From NCBI GenBank assembly GCA_963513935.1, contig OY740772.1, positions 99,281,340 through 99,345,339 on the forward strand: 64,000 nt of DNA. Reading direction: 5' to 3'. Positions 1 through 10,290 of this stretch are shown one piece after another. Each line of letters opens with the position of its first letter. Position 1 is the stretch's first letter. The notes beneath the pieces are model-generated. The model did not search any database. It saw only the letters and a list, made by a program, of their open reading frames with translations, and had not been told where the DNA came from. Both the position numbers and the translations under genes were made by a program. The stretch is from Aphrophora alni. Lineage: Eukaryota > Arthropoda > Insecta > Hemiptera > Aphrophoridae.

Positions 1-1361
1 TAGTGCAATTCAAAAATACATTTACAGCTATAATAGTAGCTGACGAATATGCCAGAGCTAAATTATCGTGAAATTTATGTTCAGAGATTTCAAAAATTAG
101 GAAAACTGATTTTGATCAAAATAAGCCAGACAATTCTTATTTGCAATTCATAGTTTTCTTTCGAGGTATGGGATAACAATTGGTAAAATAATAAATTTAT
201 ATTCAGTTTCTTCCTGTTTTTTGGACCAACGAGCACAAATTTAGCATTCAATTTTAGGAAGATATATTTAAGCCATATATGATTTGTCATAAAAAATGTC
301 CATTATTTTAAAAGTTTTACCCAACCATCATTGACATGAACAGTAAATACATTAAGATAAGATCACTGCACAAAGTCAAGAAAACTGTGTCCTGCCAATT
401 CTCCATGAACTAAGCATCTATTTGTAACTGTTTCATCTGTGGTCACCTCAGCAAGTTTGTGAGCTTGACTTATGTTCTATGTTGATTTTTATAGAAAAAA
501 CACACTTCTTAGTAAGAGTAGTTGATATATGACAGTTTTCTGATCAGTATAAAATTACTGTATGTTCATTGAACTTAGAGATTCATAATGGTTTCCTTAT
601 GGATTTGAGAAAACCAGTTAAAAAAGATTCAACCATTTAAATTAATTTAAAGTGAATTTGTAAAAATAATTTTCATTTATTATTTTGTATAAAACATTAT
701 TTTTGTAACGATTTTTTGGCTAGTAAACATAGGAACTTTTACAGGATAAAGAAAACTATTTTGTGGTAATTTAAAAAAAAAAAAAAAGAATCCTCACAAA
801 ATACTTTTAGTTCATCTTGTTGATTATTGAAATATGTATAATCAAAATAAAGGATAAAACATTTTGTAAGCTGTGGTTTCCCTATTATATTCCAATAATC
901 CAGTACCTTATATTAATAACAAAATTCAATACATGACCAGTATTTTTAATATATTGAACTATATTGTAAAGCAGTCTTTACCTTATGGTATCATTTTCTG
1001 GATTCAACGAGTATTTCATTTTGTCAGAAAATTTGATCATGGCTTGGGAATTACAGAAGAATTTAATTTTGTTTGAAAGTAACAGACGTTCCAATTCGAA
1101 ATTACCAATAAATAGAAATTTATTTGTTAATTACTAGAAATTATTTACTTGGAAATTGGAATTAAGTTCAATTGTTTAAATTCACATTATTTTAGTTTTC
1201 ATAATTTAAAAAAAAAAAAAAAAGGATTAAGATTATAAAGCACTCACATGTTTGTGAGCATAATTAAAAATATATAATGAAACAAAGTTTGTAAATATAC
1301 CATTTAAAGTGGGTTTCAGCATGTTTTAAAGTAGAAAATAAAATTATACTTTATTTTCCAG
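1..1361 (+). other. Rbfox intron, 3' part
   Basis: Intronic sequence upstream of the first exon seen here; its start lies outside the window. It is AT-rich with two A-runs near 772-787 and 1207-1223 and no exon-like or conserved coding stretch that I can support. It ends in a normal acceptor (TTTATTTTCCAG, AG at 1360-1361). A GCATG, the core Rbfox-binding motif, lies at 1319-1323, about 40 bases before the acceptor. Short open frames here are chance. Confidence 0.7.
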
Positions 1362-1428
1362 TGGCATGTACTATGATCCATTCCTGGCGGCACATGCGGC
1401 AAATGCTGACAACAATTACAGATTACAG
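1362..1428 (+). CDS. Rbfox1: Rbfox1/A2BP1-like RNA-binding protein, internal exon (post-RRM)
   Basis: Internal coding exon of an Rbfox-family splicing regulator, a nuclear protein that binds (U)GCAUG in pre-mRNA through an RRM encoded upstream of this window. The exon opens with the last base of a split codon and encodes GMYYDPFLAAHAANADNNYRLQ. I recognise this as the conserved block after the RRM in Fox proteins. Boundaries are a pyrimidine-rich acceptor ending at 1361 and a strong donor CAG|GTAAGA at 1429. The entry phase is one base, and the exon ends on a codon boundary, which fits both the 21-nt candidate exon at 3169 and the Ala-rich exon at 11313. The open frame beyond the donor (to about 1596) is intron read-through. 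Family assignment rests on this peptide plus the FAPY end at 14964. Confidence 0.92.
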
Positions 1429-3168
1429 GTAAGAAAAATGAATAAACAAAAATTAGTAATAATAAAAAATTTTTTAAATTATTCTGCTATAAATTTGTTT
1501 TCACAATTAAAAAATATTTGTGGCTGTAATCATGTATGTTTTGAAGGTTTTAATTTATATTATCTATTTTTTCCCCCTGCACAAGCTTTCGAATAATATG
1601 AAGTTTAATTTTTATTTATTTATGTTTTTGTTTAATCCATTGTAACTATTAGTACAAGAAATTTTAAAATGGAAATCAAGAACTATAAAACATATATTTA
1701 TTATTTAAATACAAAACAATATTAAAGAAGGAAAAAAATTTAATTTGACTTTACGGTTTTTAATTTATTAAAGCAATATTTAGTGAATAAAATATACAAA
1801 ATTACATAACAAAATACAATGGAATACCATTTATCCAAACACAGGTAACACAAAATTTCGGTTAATCCAAATCCAAATTTTGGTTTTTAATTCAAACATA
1901 CTAACTTAAACTATGTTCAGAATGAAATAAGTTCCAGTTTTTTATGTTAATTACCTGACACCTGTTTTGGGATACAATTCTGTCAAACAAGTAAACAATA
2001 AATCCTGAAACATCTGTCATGCAATAAATAAAGAAAATGGAAACTGTTGTGGTACTATATACATTCAGTAGATCATTAAACTAAACAGTCTTAACCAAAA
2101 AATACAATATTTGAAAAATAAATTTGTTTTTACTGTATTTTGAAGTTAATCAAAAAAAAATTGTACATAATACAAATTAACAAACAAACTTCACAAAAAT
2201 TGGAACAGTTAGAAACTTTAAAAAAACACATTTTATAGTTCTTTGGTTTTAAAGACAATTAGGATGTGATATGAAAAGAATAACAATTTATGGTAAAGTT
2301 TATATGAAATGAAACCAACACTAAAATTGCATTTACAAACTCAACAAAGAAAGTCTAAATATACTTAATTATAGTACAGTTCTTTCTTAACTTATAATTA
2401 ACCGTTTCATCTAACAATATGCAGATGTGAGCAGCAAGGTTTGCTCGTTTAATAACATGTGGACAGTTTTCTAAACACTGCAAGATAACACTAAAATGTC
2501 CTGTTATTGTGTTACTATATTCATACAATGATTTCGGATAATCCAAACATTTGGTACTCTGAAGAACTTATCTCAGTCCCAATTAGTTGGTGTAAGCAGT
2601 GTTCTACTGTATAATAATAAAATATTTCTTTCTATTAATATTTGCTCTGGGAGTCTACAAATTTGTCAACATTTTAATATTCAACATGCCAATAAAATGT
2701 GTAGTGTATCTTAACAAATATACATATTAAATAAATTGTAAGTGTGCATATTCTATTTACATTTTATGGATTTTTATCACATTTCCACATTATCTTTTAC
2801 CGTTTCTGGTTTTAAAAATTATATACTACAAACTACTAAATTAAAATATTGAGTTTCCTTGTTGAATTCTATTTGTGTAATCTCTTGTACTAATACATGT
2901 TGATTTAATAAATACATATAATAAATTTTAAATACCTGTATGCTCATTGGGTATAATTTTTGTATTATATTGTCTCAGTTTTAATATTATTTTGCAATGT
3001 ATGAATTTTATATTGGATTTTTCATTCTTTGCAAGGTATATTTATTATTTGTGTTCCATTGGTTCAAAACAAACACGAAGCATTTGATTTAAAACCGATT
3101 AGGAAATAGCAAAAACTAATTATAAATATTTGAAGTTAGGTTTGGTTGAGTTGACTTTCATGTTTCAG
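1429..3168 (+). other. Rbfox intron between exon 1362-1428 and the candidate microexon
   Basis: Intron running from a consensus donor (GTAAGA) to the acceptor of the candidate microexon at 3169. It is AT-rich and contains one degraded pogo/Tigger-like element (1817-2609). A short minus-strand open frame at 2355-2546 lies inside that element and matches no protein I recognise. I see no other exon. Confidence 0.6.
1817..2609. mobile_element. degraded pogo/Tigger-like DNA transposon
   Basis: A 793-bp segment bounded by TA on both sides (1815-1816 and 2610-2611) with imperfect terminal inverted repeats. The left end reads CAATGGAATACCATTTATCC. The reverse complement of the right end reads CAGTAGAACACTGCTTACACC. 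By eye about 12 of the first 20 bases match and nearly all differences are transitions, as expected of an old decayed copy. Subterminal TAATCCAAA motifs occur near both ends (about 1863 and 2538) in the same orientation. The CAGTAGA-type terminus and TA target are typical of the pogo/Tigger branch of Tc1/mariner. No intact transposase is visible. The element sits inside the Rbfox intron. Confidence 0.5.
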
Positions 3169-3189
3169 ACGGGGAACCCGGCGGCGGAG
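3169..3189 (+). CDS. Rbfox1: candidate 21-nt in-frame microexon of Rbfox
   Basis: A 21-base GC-rich island in very AT-rich intron, with a good acceptor before it (TGACTTTCATGTTTCAG, AG at 3167-3168) and a good donor after it (GAG|GTAAAGT at 3190). It reads ACG GGG AAC CCG GCG GCG GAG, giving TGNPAAE. Its length is a multiple of three, and it fits phase 0 to phase 0 between the RLQ exon and the Ala-rich exon, so inclusion adds seven residues without changing the frame. Short in-frame exons of this kind are often neural alternative exons in animals. This call is inferred from splice sites, phase and base composition; no homologous peptide is recalled. It could still be an unspliced GC-rich patch. 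Confidence 0.55.
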
Positions 3190-4479
3190 GTAAAGTTGTT
3201 AAACTGTACATGTAAAGAGTGTTTGAGTGCTTGCTTTTAGCCGTTTGAAATGAGTTGTATTGCTAGATCGCCATTCTCTGATAAACGAGTTCTGGCTCCC
3301 CACACTATAGTCTGTTTAAATTAATATCAGTTAGATTTCCAATATTGTGTTGCAGAATTATCTCTCTCTTTATTTACAACATTTTCCTTCCAATAGTTTT
3401 ATTCCAAATAGGTAAATAATGAAGTGTTGTTAACACTATGAATGTTTTTATCTTTGAAATATTCATAAAGTTATTCACTAATTAATAATGAGTTTTACAT
3501 CTGAATTTAGAAAAAGTTGTTCTTTCTTTCTCAGTGAAAATTAGAAATAGTCATCACTAAAACTATTAATTGTATTGTACAAAACACTTGGTTTATATCA
3601 AACCGTTTGATTATTGATCTCGATCACAATTAATATATTTATAAATAACACACCTCAGATTTAAATCTAAATTGTTTATTGCAGTAAAATTTTTAAATTA
3701 ATTTTTATATGAATTAAAATTTTATTTTGTAAATAATAATACAAAAATTTGCTTTAGAATTTAATTTTTAAAAAAAGATTTTTTTGGAGCAGAGCTCCCA
3801 TAATGGAGAGTTGGAATTGAAATCTAATAAGCACTTTATCTCGAAAACTATTGACCAATCTTCATGATTTGTTGCATATAATTAGCACTTATCAGTGTGT
3901 CAGTCATAATGGAGGATGATTTTTTTTATTTTTGACTTTGATACAAAATTTATAAGCTTTGTTACAATAATAACCAATTTTACAAATTTAGTAGCAGTTT
4001 TTCATTATAATAAAAATAGTAAATTATTTAGGTTAGGTTAAACAACTAGATCCAAAAAAAGGTTATTATCATAAAATATATTATTACCTTGGGAATTAGT
4101 CCTTGATAATACCTAGTAGTACACAAATAAAAAACAGAACAAAACACTAAAGTTCTGAAATATTTCGTAAACACTGTTCACTTTCTCAATTAGCAGAACA
4201 TATAAAAAGAAGACTTAATATTTATTATATTTTGTCACACATATGCCTATTGGTATATTTTTCCAGTTTTAGATGACAATACTATTTTGAAAACTGCTAC
4301 ACATTAATTCTCACGATGATATTAATTACAAAAATCAGCATAAGGTTTAATGAACACTGAGTTTAAAAACAATGTTAAAATTTATATTAACTAAGAAACT
4401 TGCTTTGCTCAAGTCTATGTTATTAAATAACAACCTAGTAAAATTTCATGATTTCAACATTTTGAGGTTTTATTTTATG

Positions 4480-4481
<2 letters not shown>

Positions 4482-4510
<29 letters not shown>
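4482..4510. repeat. (AT)n microsatellite
   Basis: An uninterrupted run of alternating A and T about 29 bases long in the large Rbfox intron. It is a simple low-complexity repeat with no sign of function. Confidence 0.9.
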
Positions 4511-4513
<3 letters not shown>

Positions 4514-4904
4514 TTAATTTTCACGAATAGCAAACTGTGTACACTTGTCTAGTTATTTTGCCAAACATTATTAAGCTCAGTCTCGTGTATTATGAGTTGG
4601 TGAATATGGCCTCAGATATGAGAGATTTACTGGGTAGATTCCCTCTACCCAAAAACTTAAAAAAAATAAATAAAAAAATTCATTGTATTTTTATTGGAAA
4701 AAAGAAACAATCTTAATAATTCTACTCAATTGTTTTTAGTTTATATGAAAAAAGTCATAGCCTATCATTTCTGAGTAAAAAACTCAGTGTGTGATATAAA
4801 TAAATTTATCCATTTCAGAATCTTATGATACAAATTACCCAAATTTAATCCAGTTTTACCAAAAAAAAGGGAAAAGATATTTGGGTATTTAAACACAATT
4901 TCAC

Positions 4905-5041
4905 TTCTTGTTCAACGTTTATTTCATGCCAGCTGAGAGTTGTGACGATACACAGTAATCTGACACCAAACTTTTACAACTAACTTGGCTTGAACTCATG
5001 AACTACAATTTATGGCATAGACATTAACCTGTTATATCACT
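4905..5041 (-). mobile_element. tRNA-like SINE (candidate)
   Basis: Read on the minus strand, the segment starts GAGTGATATAACAGGTTAATG, which resembles a tRNA A-box region. About 40 bases later it has GAGTTCAAGCC, which fits the polymerase III B-box consensus GTTCRANNC. It continues into a non-tRNA body ending near CAGCTGGCATGAAATAAACG. Similar direct repeats at the two edges (GAGCAAGGAGTGA and GAACAAGAAGTGA) may be a target-site duplication. The anticodon arm is degenerate, so this is a SINE head and not a working tRNA gene. Assignment is from box spacing and style only; no family name can be given. Confidence 0.4.
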
Positions 5042-5353
5042 CCTTGCTCACAATTACTCTGAAATTGATAATAATGGACTTATAGTAGTTTTTGTTTGTT
5101 TGTTATGACACCAGAGGTTCGGCTATTATAGTAGATCCTTATATATTTATGCTAATTAAAAAAAAAAAAAAAAAAAAACAGGTTGAGCATGACTGATTGG
5201 TTTTGTTAACAGATACATATATCCACTCATAGATTAATATATCTTTGGTTTGGGTCACATGTAGAAGGTATTATTTTAAGCCACAGATAAATTAAATTGT
5301 CAATCGAAGCACTTTTGTTTATTTGCACTGTTAATCATAGAGTTGCATTAGAA

Positions 5354-5597
5354 TAGAGGTGTGCGAAGTTTAAAATTCTAACCGAATGGTTTGGTTGAAT
5401 TTTAAATATATGTATTTAAAAAATTATGTAGGCTTACTGTGTTCAATCAGTTCATTGACAATTTAAAGTTATGATTTAATTTGATTTATAATTTGTAAAC
5501 TGGAATAATTCATTTTCATTGTATTTAATATAATGTTTGTTTGTTTGTTAATTTGGAATTTGATTCAGATTGAAAATTTGAATTTCACACACCTCTA
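5354..5597. mobile_element. hAT-type MITE with 7-bp target duplication
   Basis: A 244-bp AT-rich element with 17-bp terminal inverted repeats: left TAGAGGTGTGCGAAGTT, right (reverse complement) TAGAGGTGTGTGAAATT, differing at two bases. It is flanked directly by ATTAGAA at 5347-5353 and ATTAGAA at 5598-5604. The TAGAGGTGTGC-type terminus is typical of hAT-family non-autonomous elements, which normally duplicate 8 bp; here 7 bp are visible. It has no coding capacity and sits within the Rbfox intron. Confidence 0.75.
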
Positions 5598-7558
5598 ATT
5601 AGAAATTAGTAAAAAAGTGGGTTTTTTTTAAATTTTGAGATTTGACGCAATGTTTCTTCATCCTGAAAAACTACAGTTTAAATCCATTTTGTCTCCTTTT
5701 GTGAGTTTTAACTCCTAATCATAATAATCCTTGTTTTATTTATTGTATTTGTGTACCATATTATTTGTATATATTTTAAACATTAATCTTTATTTGTGAA
5801 ATCATTTGAACAAAGTATATCTCTCTAATTTTGTTAAATGATTTGTTTGTGTTTGATTTGTATTGTGGTGATTAGTTTAAAATCTTATTGTTTGCATTCA
5901 ACACAATCTTATCATGATTTGAAATGTTATCCTTCTTCAGTTGTAAGTTCTCACTATGTTTTAAAAAATAAGAGACAATTTTTGAAATCAAACTGTTTTC
6001 ATCACTTGTGATTTCTACAGTACTGTAATTTTAAATGTTTACAGATTTCTTCTAAATAAATGGAATGAACTATTTTACAATCTAGCTGTAGTTAGATAAT
6101 GCATGTTCAATTTTGTTGTTTTTAATGTATTTTTATATGATTAAGCTCATGATTTATGTGTTTTAAAACGTGATTAACTGTAAATTCTTTTAACATCTTT
6201 AACACTTTTAGTACTAATATTTACATACATGCATTTAGTTTTGGTCCGAGTTTTTAAGTTCATGATTTGTTCCAATGTTATTGTTATTGCTGATGTCACA
6301 CTGGTTTAATCTGTCTTTAATAAGACTGGGGATAATGTGGTCTTATGTATAACATCGAGAAAAAAGTAAAAAATTTTAGTAGACAGGAAAACTTTGTTAA
6401 AAATTTGGGAAAATCATATTTTTTTTAGACTTTATCAATCGCAACAAAATATGCTTATGATATTTTTTATTGAAACAACAACTTCATCGTAGTAGAATAA
6501 AAAAAATATTCACAAACTTTCTGTCATTATGAAACTAAATGTATTGTAGTAGGAGGGAAAATGCGTTTAGATGTGAATACCATTTGTCACACTCGTTTTA
6601 TCACATTTTGTAGTCTTCGTTCCACAATATTTATGCGTAAATAATTATATTTTTATTGATTTTTATTTTTAAGTGATTATAATTAATTATAAAACATAGA
6701 TAATATTAAAAGAAAATACACATAGAATTTAATTTAGTTCATAGAAAATTCTTACAAATAATTTTCATCAAGTGATGATTTAATTTGATCGTTAGTTAAG
6801 AACATTTTATTTGTTGAAGATTAATAGAAATTTTACAAAATTAGTGGTAAACATTTTTTTCACCGGATGGTACACATATATTGAATGTAAAAATTAGTTT
6901 TACCTCTAATGTCTTGTTCTTCAAATAACAATGTTTCCAATGTATTGAAACTCGAAATTATTTAACAAAAATTTATTTTGGAACAAAAATCCTGGTTTGT
7001 GAGTTGTTGGTAAGAAGCAAAAAATCTGTCACAAGGTTGTTATATAGATGAATTATCCAAAATAGGCTCTACAGATTTCGATCAAATTTTAATGCTATGT
7101 GGAGATTAATGGTCCAATTAGATGTCCAAAATCTCAATAAAAAAAAAAAAATCTTATTCAAGAATAATTGACAAAAACAAAAATGAACCTTGACTATCAT
7201 TATAAGCTTGTTTTTAATCAAAAACTATTTTCACTGAGGACGCGTTTACAACAGAAGCGAAGCAAGTTTAGGTCCCAATTTAATTTTTTTTTTTGAACAA
7301 CAGTGTCAATGGTTTATTTTCATATTTTTTACCTAAATTTTTGATGATGAATAGTATTATTTATTTTTTGGGATCAGTGACTATGAAAGTTTGTGCAATG
7401 TTTTCACCATTATGATTGTCAACATTGTGTTCACAGAAAACTATATACAGTAGAGTCCCGCAAACTCAGCGTAATGTGGACCGGAAGTGTGCCGAGTTTG
7501 TGAAATGCCGGGTTATCGGGAATAAGGGCAAAAAATAAATTGTAATTGAAATACCAAA

Positions 7559-7669
7559 GCGGCGGCGATATCAAACGACTTTGTCGATAGCGGTATCCCA
7601 TTGTCAGCAGTGTAAAAACACTGCGGCGGCGATATCAAACGACTTTGTCGATAGCGGTATCCCATTGTC
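7559..7669. repeat. 64-bp tandem duplication inside the Tigger element
   Basis: A 47-base block beginning GCGGCGGCGATATCAAACGA at 7559-7605 recurs exactly at 7623-7669. The period is 64 bp, in direct orientation, upstream of the transposase remnant. It is GC-rich compared with the flanks. Minus-strand open frames across it are by-products of the repeat. Confidence 0.9.
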
Positions 7670-7843
7670 GGCGGCATAATAACACCGCGGCATTGGCACC
7701 CGTCGATATAGCAGACATACACCTGCAAAAACGTTTGATGGGCCGTTTTTTTCCCCGAATCAATTTAGTATACATTATGGAAAATATAATATTTCTTTTC
7801 AGTTTTCTTTGACAGGTACGCACAGTATATACAGTAAATAAAA

Positions 7844-8048
7844 ATGAGCGAGTTACGAAAACGGAAGCATGTGTTGGTTTCGTTTGAGACGCGGTTAAAT
7901 GTGTTAAAAAGACTTGACAGAGGGGAATCTGTAAAAAAGCTTTGTGACGAGTTTAACGTGGGAAAAGTACCATCAACGATTCGAGCGATCGAAGTTAAAA
8001 CCCGCTTTGGGATCTGCCGAACTTTTATGAACATCGCTGTTTTTAGAA
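7844..8048 (+). pseudogene. truncated jerky/CENP-B-like (Tigger) transposase N-terminus
   Basis: An ATG at 7844 opens MSELRKRKHVLVSFETRLNV and continues LKRLDRGESVKKLCDEFNVGK. This matches the N-terminal CENP-B/psq-type helix-turn-helix of Tigger/jerky transposases, which bind the element's ends. Homology stops after about 41 residues (VGK); the family normally continues with a second DNA-binding domain and a DDE catalytic domain of several hundred residues. After VGK the frame runs into the element's 3' terminal sequence and beyond it to 8164 without recognisable domains, so the rest was lost in an internal deletion. It cannot be a catalytic enzyme; at most it is a DNA-binding fragment. The end coordinate marks where I stop seeing anything protein-like. 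Confidence 0.8.
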
Positions 8049-9571
8049 ATTTTTTTTTTTTCCCGTCGGGGTCGCCGAGTAATCCGGACTGCCGGGTTAT
8101 CGAGTGCCGAGTTTGCGAGACTCTACTGTATATATATTGCCAAAATTATAATGTTAAAATGTAAACTTAACAATATATAACAATGATTCGAGCAGTATAG
8201 AACATTATTCTGTGGTAATATAAATTGTATTATAAGCTTATTAAGAACAAAATGAGTATAACCAATAAAAACATATTTGGAAGAACCTAAAAAACATATT
8301 TAGAGCAAGAAGAAAGATAGAAAGGAGTTGGTTTGTTTATACTATTTGTTGTAAGCTCAAAACATCTTCCTTTAGTCACCCCTTTCCTCTTTAGGTCTAT
8401 ATGTTAGCTTCAACCTTCTTCATCGTAATTTCAACTTTTATTATGTTATACTTTTAGCACAATAGCTATTTATGATTATTATCATTACTATTGTTTTTTT
8501 TAAATTTAGTGGTGTTAGATAATTAAATGATGACAGATACTGACTATTAGTATTTATGTTAGTCATAATCTATGAGGATATATTTTATTAGATACTAGAA
8601 CTCAATTGAGTATATCGGCCCACATGTTTTAGTTGTAGTGTTGTTCAACGTTTTATTTTTGTAGTGTCTCGTGATCTTCATAAAAATTGAATGTCAAATT
8701 TTTTAAACAGTACTTCATTACGTTCAGTGAGAAAGACAAAATTTCACAGAGTTGAATCTTTAACAAATTTTGCTTCGTTTTATTGTTAAGGCTTCTAAAA
8801 AAGGTTAATACCTGTAGAGTTTGCCACGGTGTGACAACTACAGTCACTTCAAGCTATCAGTTTATCATTGTTTTTCAGTTCGTGCGGAGTTCGTACTCAT
8901 AAAGGGGGTCTCCACTATGAGAACCTCTAGCCTATACAGTAAAATAAAAAATAAATGTATTAAATTTCAGCATAAAATATAATTTATATAAACAAAATTG
9001 GAGTTATGACCACTTCAACTTGATTTATTTTCAATACCTCACCCGGACTTTTGGTAAACTGTGGATGAACAGATGAGTGTCAGTTGTCGGTGGTACCAAT
9101 AGTCCTATCACCTTGATAAGAAATAATGCTACAAATCATTATTTCTTTGAAGTCCACTTGTACTTGTCCGTGCCTATCTTTAAAAATTCACTATTGATAT
9201 TGATTCACTATTCGCTATACACTCTGAAATTTAGATTTTGGTGGAAAAGTTGTGAAAAATTACCAGGTATTTTTAGTGAATTAGGTGGGGAAAAACCTGT
9301 GAAGTCTGGAATTTCAGTAGATGGTCTCACAAAAATAACAATTATTATTTACTGCAGAAGGTACCATGGTTTTTTCTTCCTACTTAGTAAGGAGTACAAT
9401 TAGATTATTTAAGGGTAGGTGAATTGTGACCTTCGGTACCACAACTTTTTAAAGCTTTTCTGCGACTAATCCTCTAGGTTCTACTCTAACAGATACAGGT
9501 CCTACTCTAATAAGAGGTTCCACTCCCCTCTTTGTAGCTCAACTTGGAAGAGTTTAATAGATATTTGTGCT

Positions 9572-9622
9572 CTAAAACACTACACCTTTTGCACAGTCAA
9601 AGATTATGTGGCCAGCGGTTTC
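9572..9622 (-). pseudogene. non-LTR retrotransposon C-terminal fragment (candidate)
   Basis: The minus strand reads ETAGHIIFDCAKGVVF followed by a stop. The ETxxHIxFxC pattern is the second half of the Cys/His motif at the C-terminus of many Jockey/R1-type ORF2 proteins. Only this short stretch is recognisable, and the preceding Cys pair is lost. It lies just 3' (minus-strand sense) of the better fragment at 10000-10290 but does not look like a continuation of it, so it may come from a second insertion. The call rests on one short motif. Confidence 0.35.
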
Positions 9623-9999
9623 ATTTTAACCTTATCAATTTTAGGTCTTGGAACGTTTTGAGATTGAATAGTGTATCCTGTGAGGTTTTGATTAGACATA
9701 TCCTCCATATCCATGTTCATTTCACTCTTTGGGGTTGGTTAGGTTAATTATTTTATTATTTGTTGCAATGGCAAGGGCTACATTAAAATAAAGTCACCCA
9801 GTATTGAGAGTTCTCATATTAAAGCCTTCTAAGCTTCCATTACCAGTGTCTGCTGCAACAATATATTGCCTGTCGTGTACCATCGAATATGCTTGTAGGT
9901 CTGCACATAAACCCCTCCCCCCCCCATCTCCCTTTGCTCTCAAAAGAACAGGGAACATAGGGAGGCTACCATATAGAATCTTCACAGGGTAAAGTGTAC

Positions 10000-10290
10000 T
10001 TACATCTTCTTAAACCTAGCTGTAGTCCTTGTAAACCTCACAAGATCCGGGCATGTCATGCTCTCAAGATTCTTATATGACAGTTCCACAGCTCCAAACA
10101 CTTTCCACTTAAGGAGCTCCTAGCTAGAACATTCCTTCAATAAATGACCTGATGTATCAATCTCACCACACCTATTACAAGAAGTTACCCCTCTTGCATG
10201 TTATATTGAGATGTTTGTTTAGGGAACTATCAAGAGAAAAACATCTATTCTAAAGTTGCTCCAATTCAACCTGACGAGTGTGCCTCATCA
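10000..10290 (-). pseudogene. Jockey/R1-like non-LTR retrotransposon ORF2 C-terminus, degraded
   Basis: On the minus strand, from about 10290 down to 10200, the frame reads HTRQVELEQL*NRCFSLDSSLNKHLN, which resembles the end of a retrotransposon RNase H region. After a one-base frameshift comes CNRCGEIDTSGHLLKECSS (10191-10123), with the CxxC...H...C arrangement typical of the extreme C-terminus of Jockey/R1-clade ORF2. The frame then has a TAG (10120-10122) and continues to a stop at 10000-10002. The two internal stops and the frameshift make it a dead fragment. No reverse transcriptase or endonuclease domain is present, so it is probably a 5'-truncated insertion in the Rbfox intron. Confidence 0.6.

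Larger units (their letters stand above)
7448..8128 (+). mobile_element. pogo/Tigger-type DNA transposon, internally deleted
   Basis: A 681-bp element flanked by TA dinucleotides (7446-7447, 8129-8130). Terminal inverted repeats are about 23 bp: left CAGTAGAGTCCCGCAAACTC..., right (reverse complement) CAGTAGAGTCTCGCAAACTC..., with two differences. Subterminal GCCGAGTTTG and GCCGGGTTATCG motifs recur near both ends in the same orientation. Inside is the beginning of a jerky/CENP-B-like transposase (from 7844), which fits an internally deleted derivative of an autonomous Tigger-like element. It is much less decayed than the copy at 1817 and GC-richer than the intron around it. Confidence 0.88.

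Noticed and set aside
90..290. Minus-strand open frame of 66 codons
   Set aside because: Lies in AT-rich intron with no domain or codon signal; chance.
1089..1162. Inverted repeat with TTCCAATT ends as a MITE
   Set aside because: Only about 8 clean paired bases, with no target duplication seen.
1366..1596. Open frame starting MYYDPFLAAH as a stand-alone small protein
   Set aside because: Only its first 21 codons are exon; the rest is read-through past a strong GTAAGA donor.
2355..2546. Minus-strand frame inside the Tigger-like element as a transposase
   Set aside because: No recognisable helix-turn-helix or DDE motif; could not be supported.
4028..4042. TTAGG-type telomeric repeats (also near 14592 and 16199)
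   Set aside because: Only two or three degenerate units each, common interspersed GGTTAGGTT words in insect DNA and not a telomere.
4960..5041. Functional tRNA gene
   Set aside because: B-box is good, but acceptor and anticodon arms do not fold properly; better explained as a SINE head.
7513..8034. Minus-strand frames over the Tigger element
   Set aside because: Opposite strand to the recognisable CENP-B-like domain, and created by GC-rich repeat sequence.
9077..9403. 108-codon plus-strand open frame
   Set aside because: No recognisable motif; surrounding DNA looks like decayed retrotransposon sequence.
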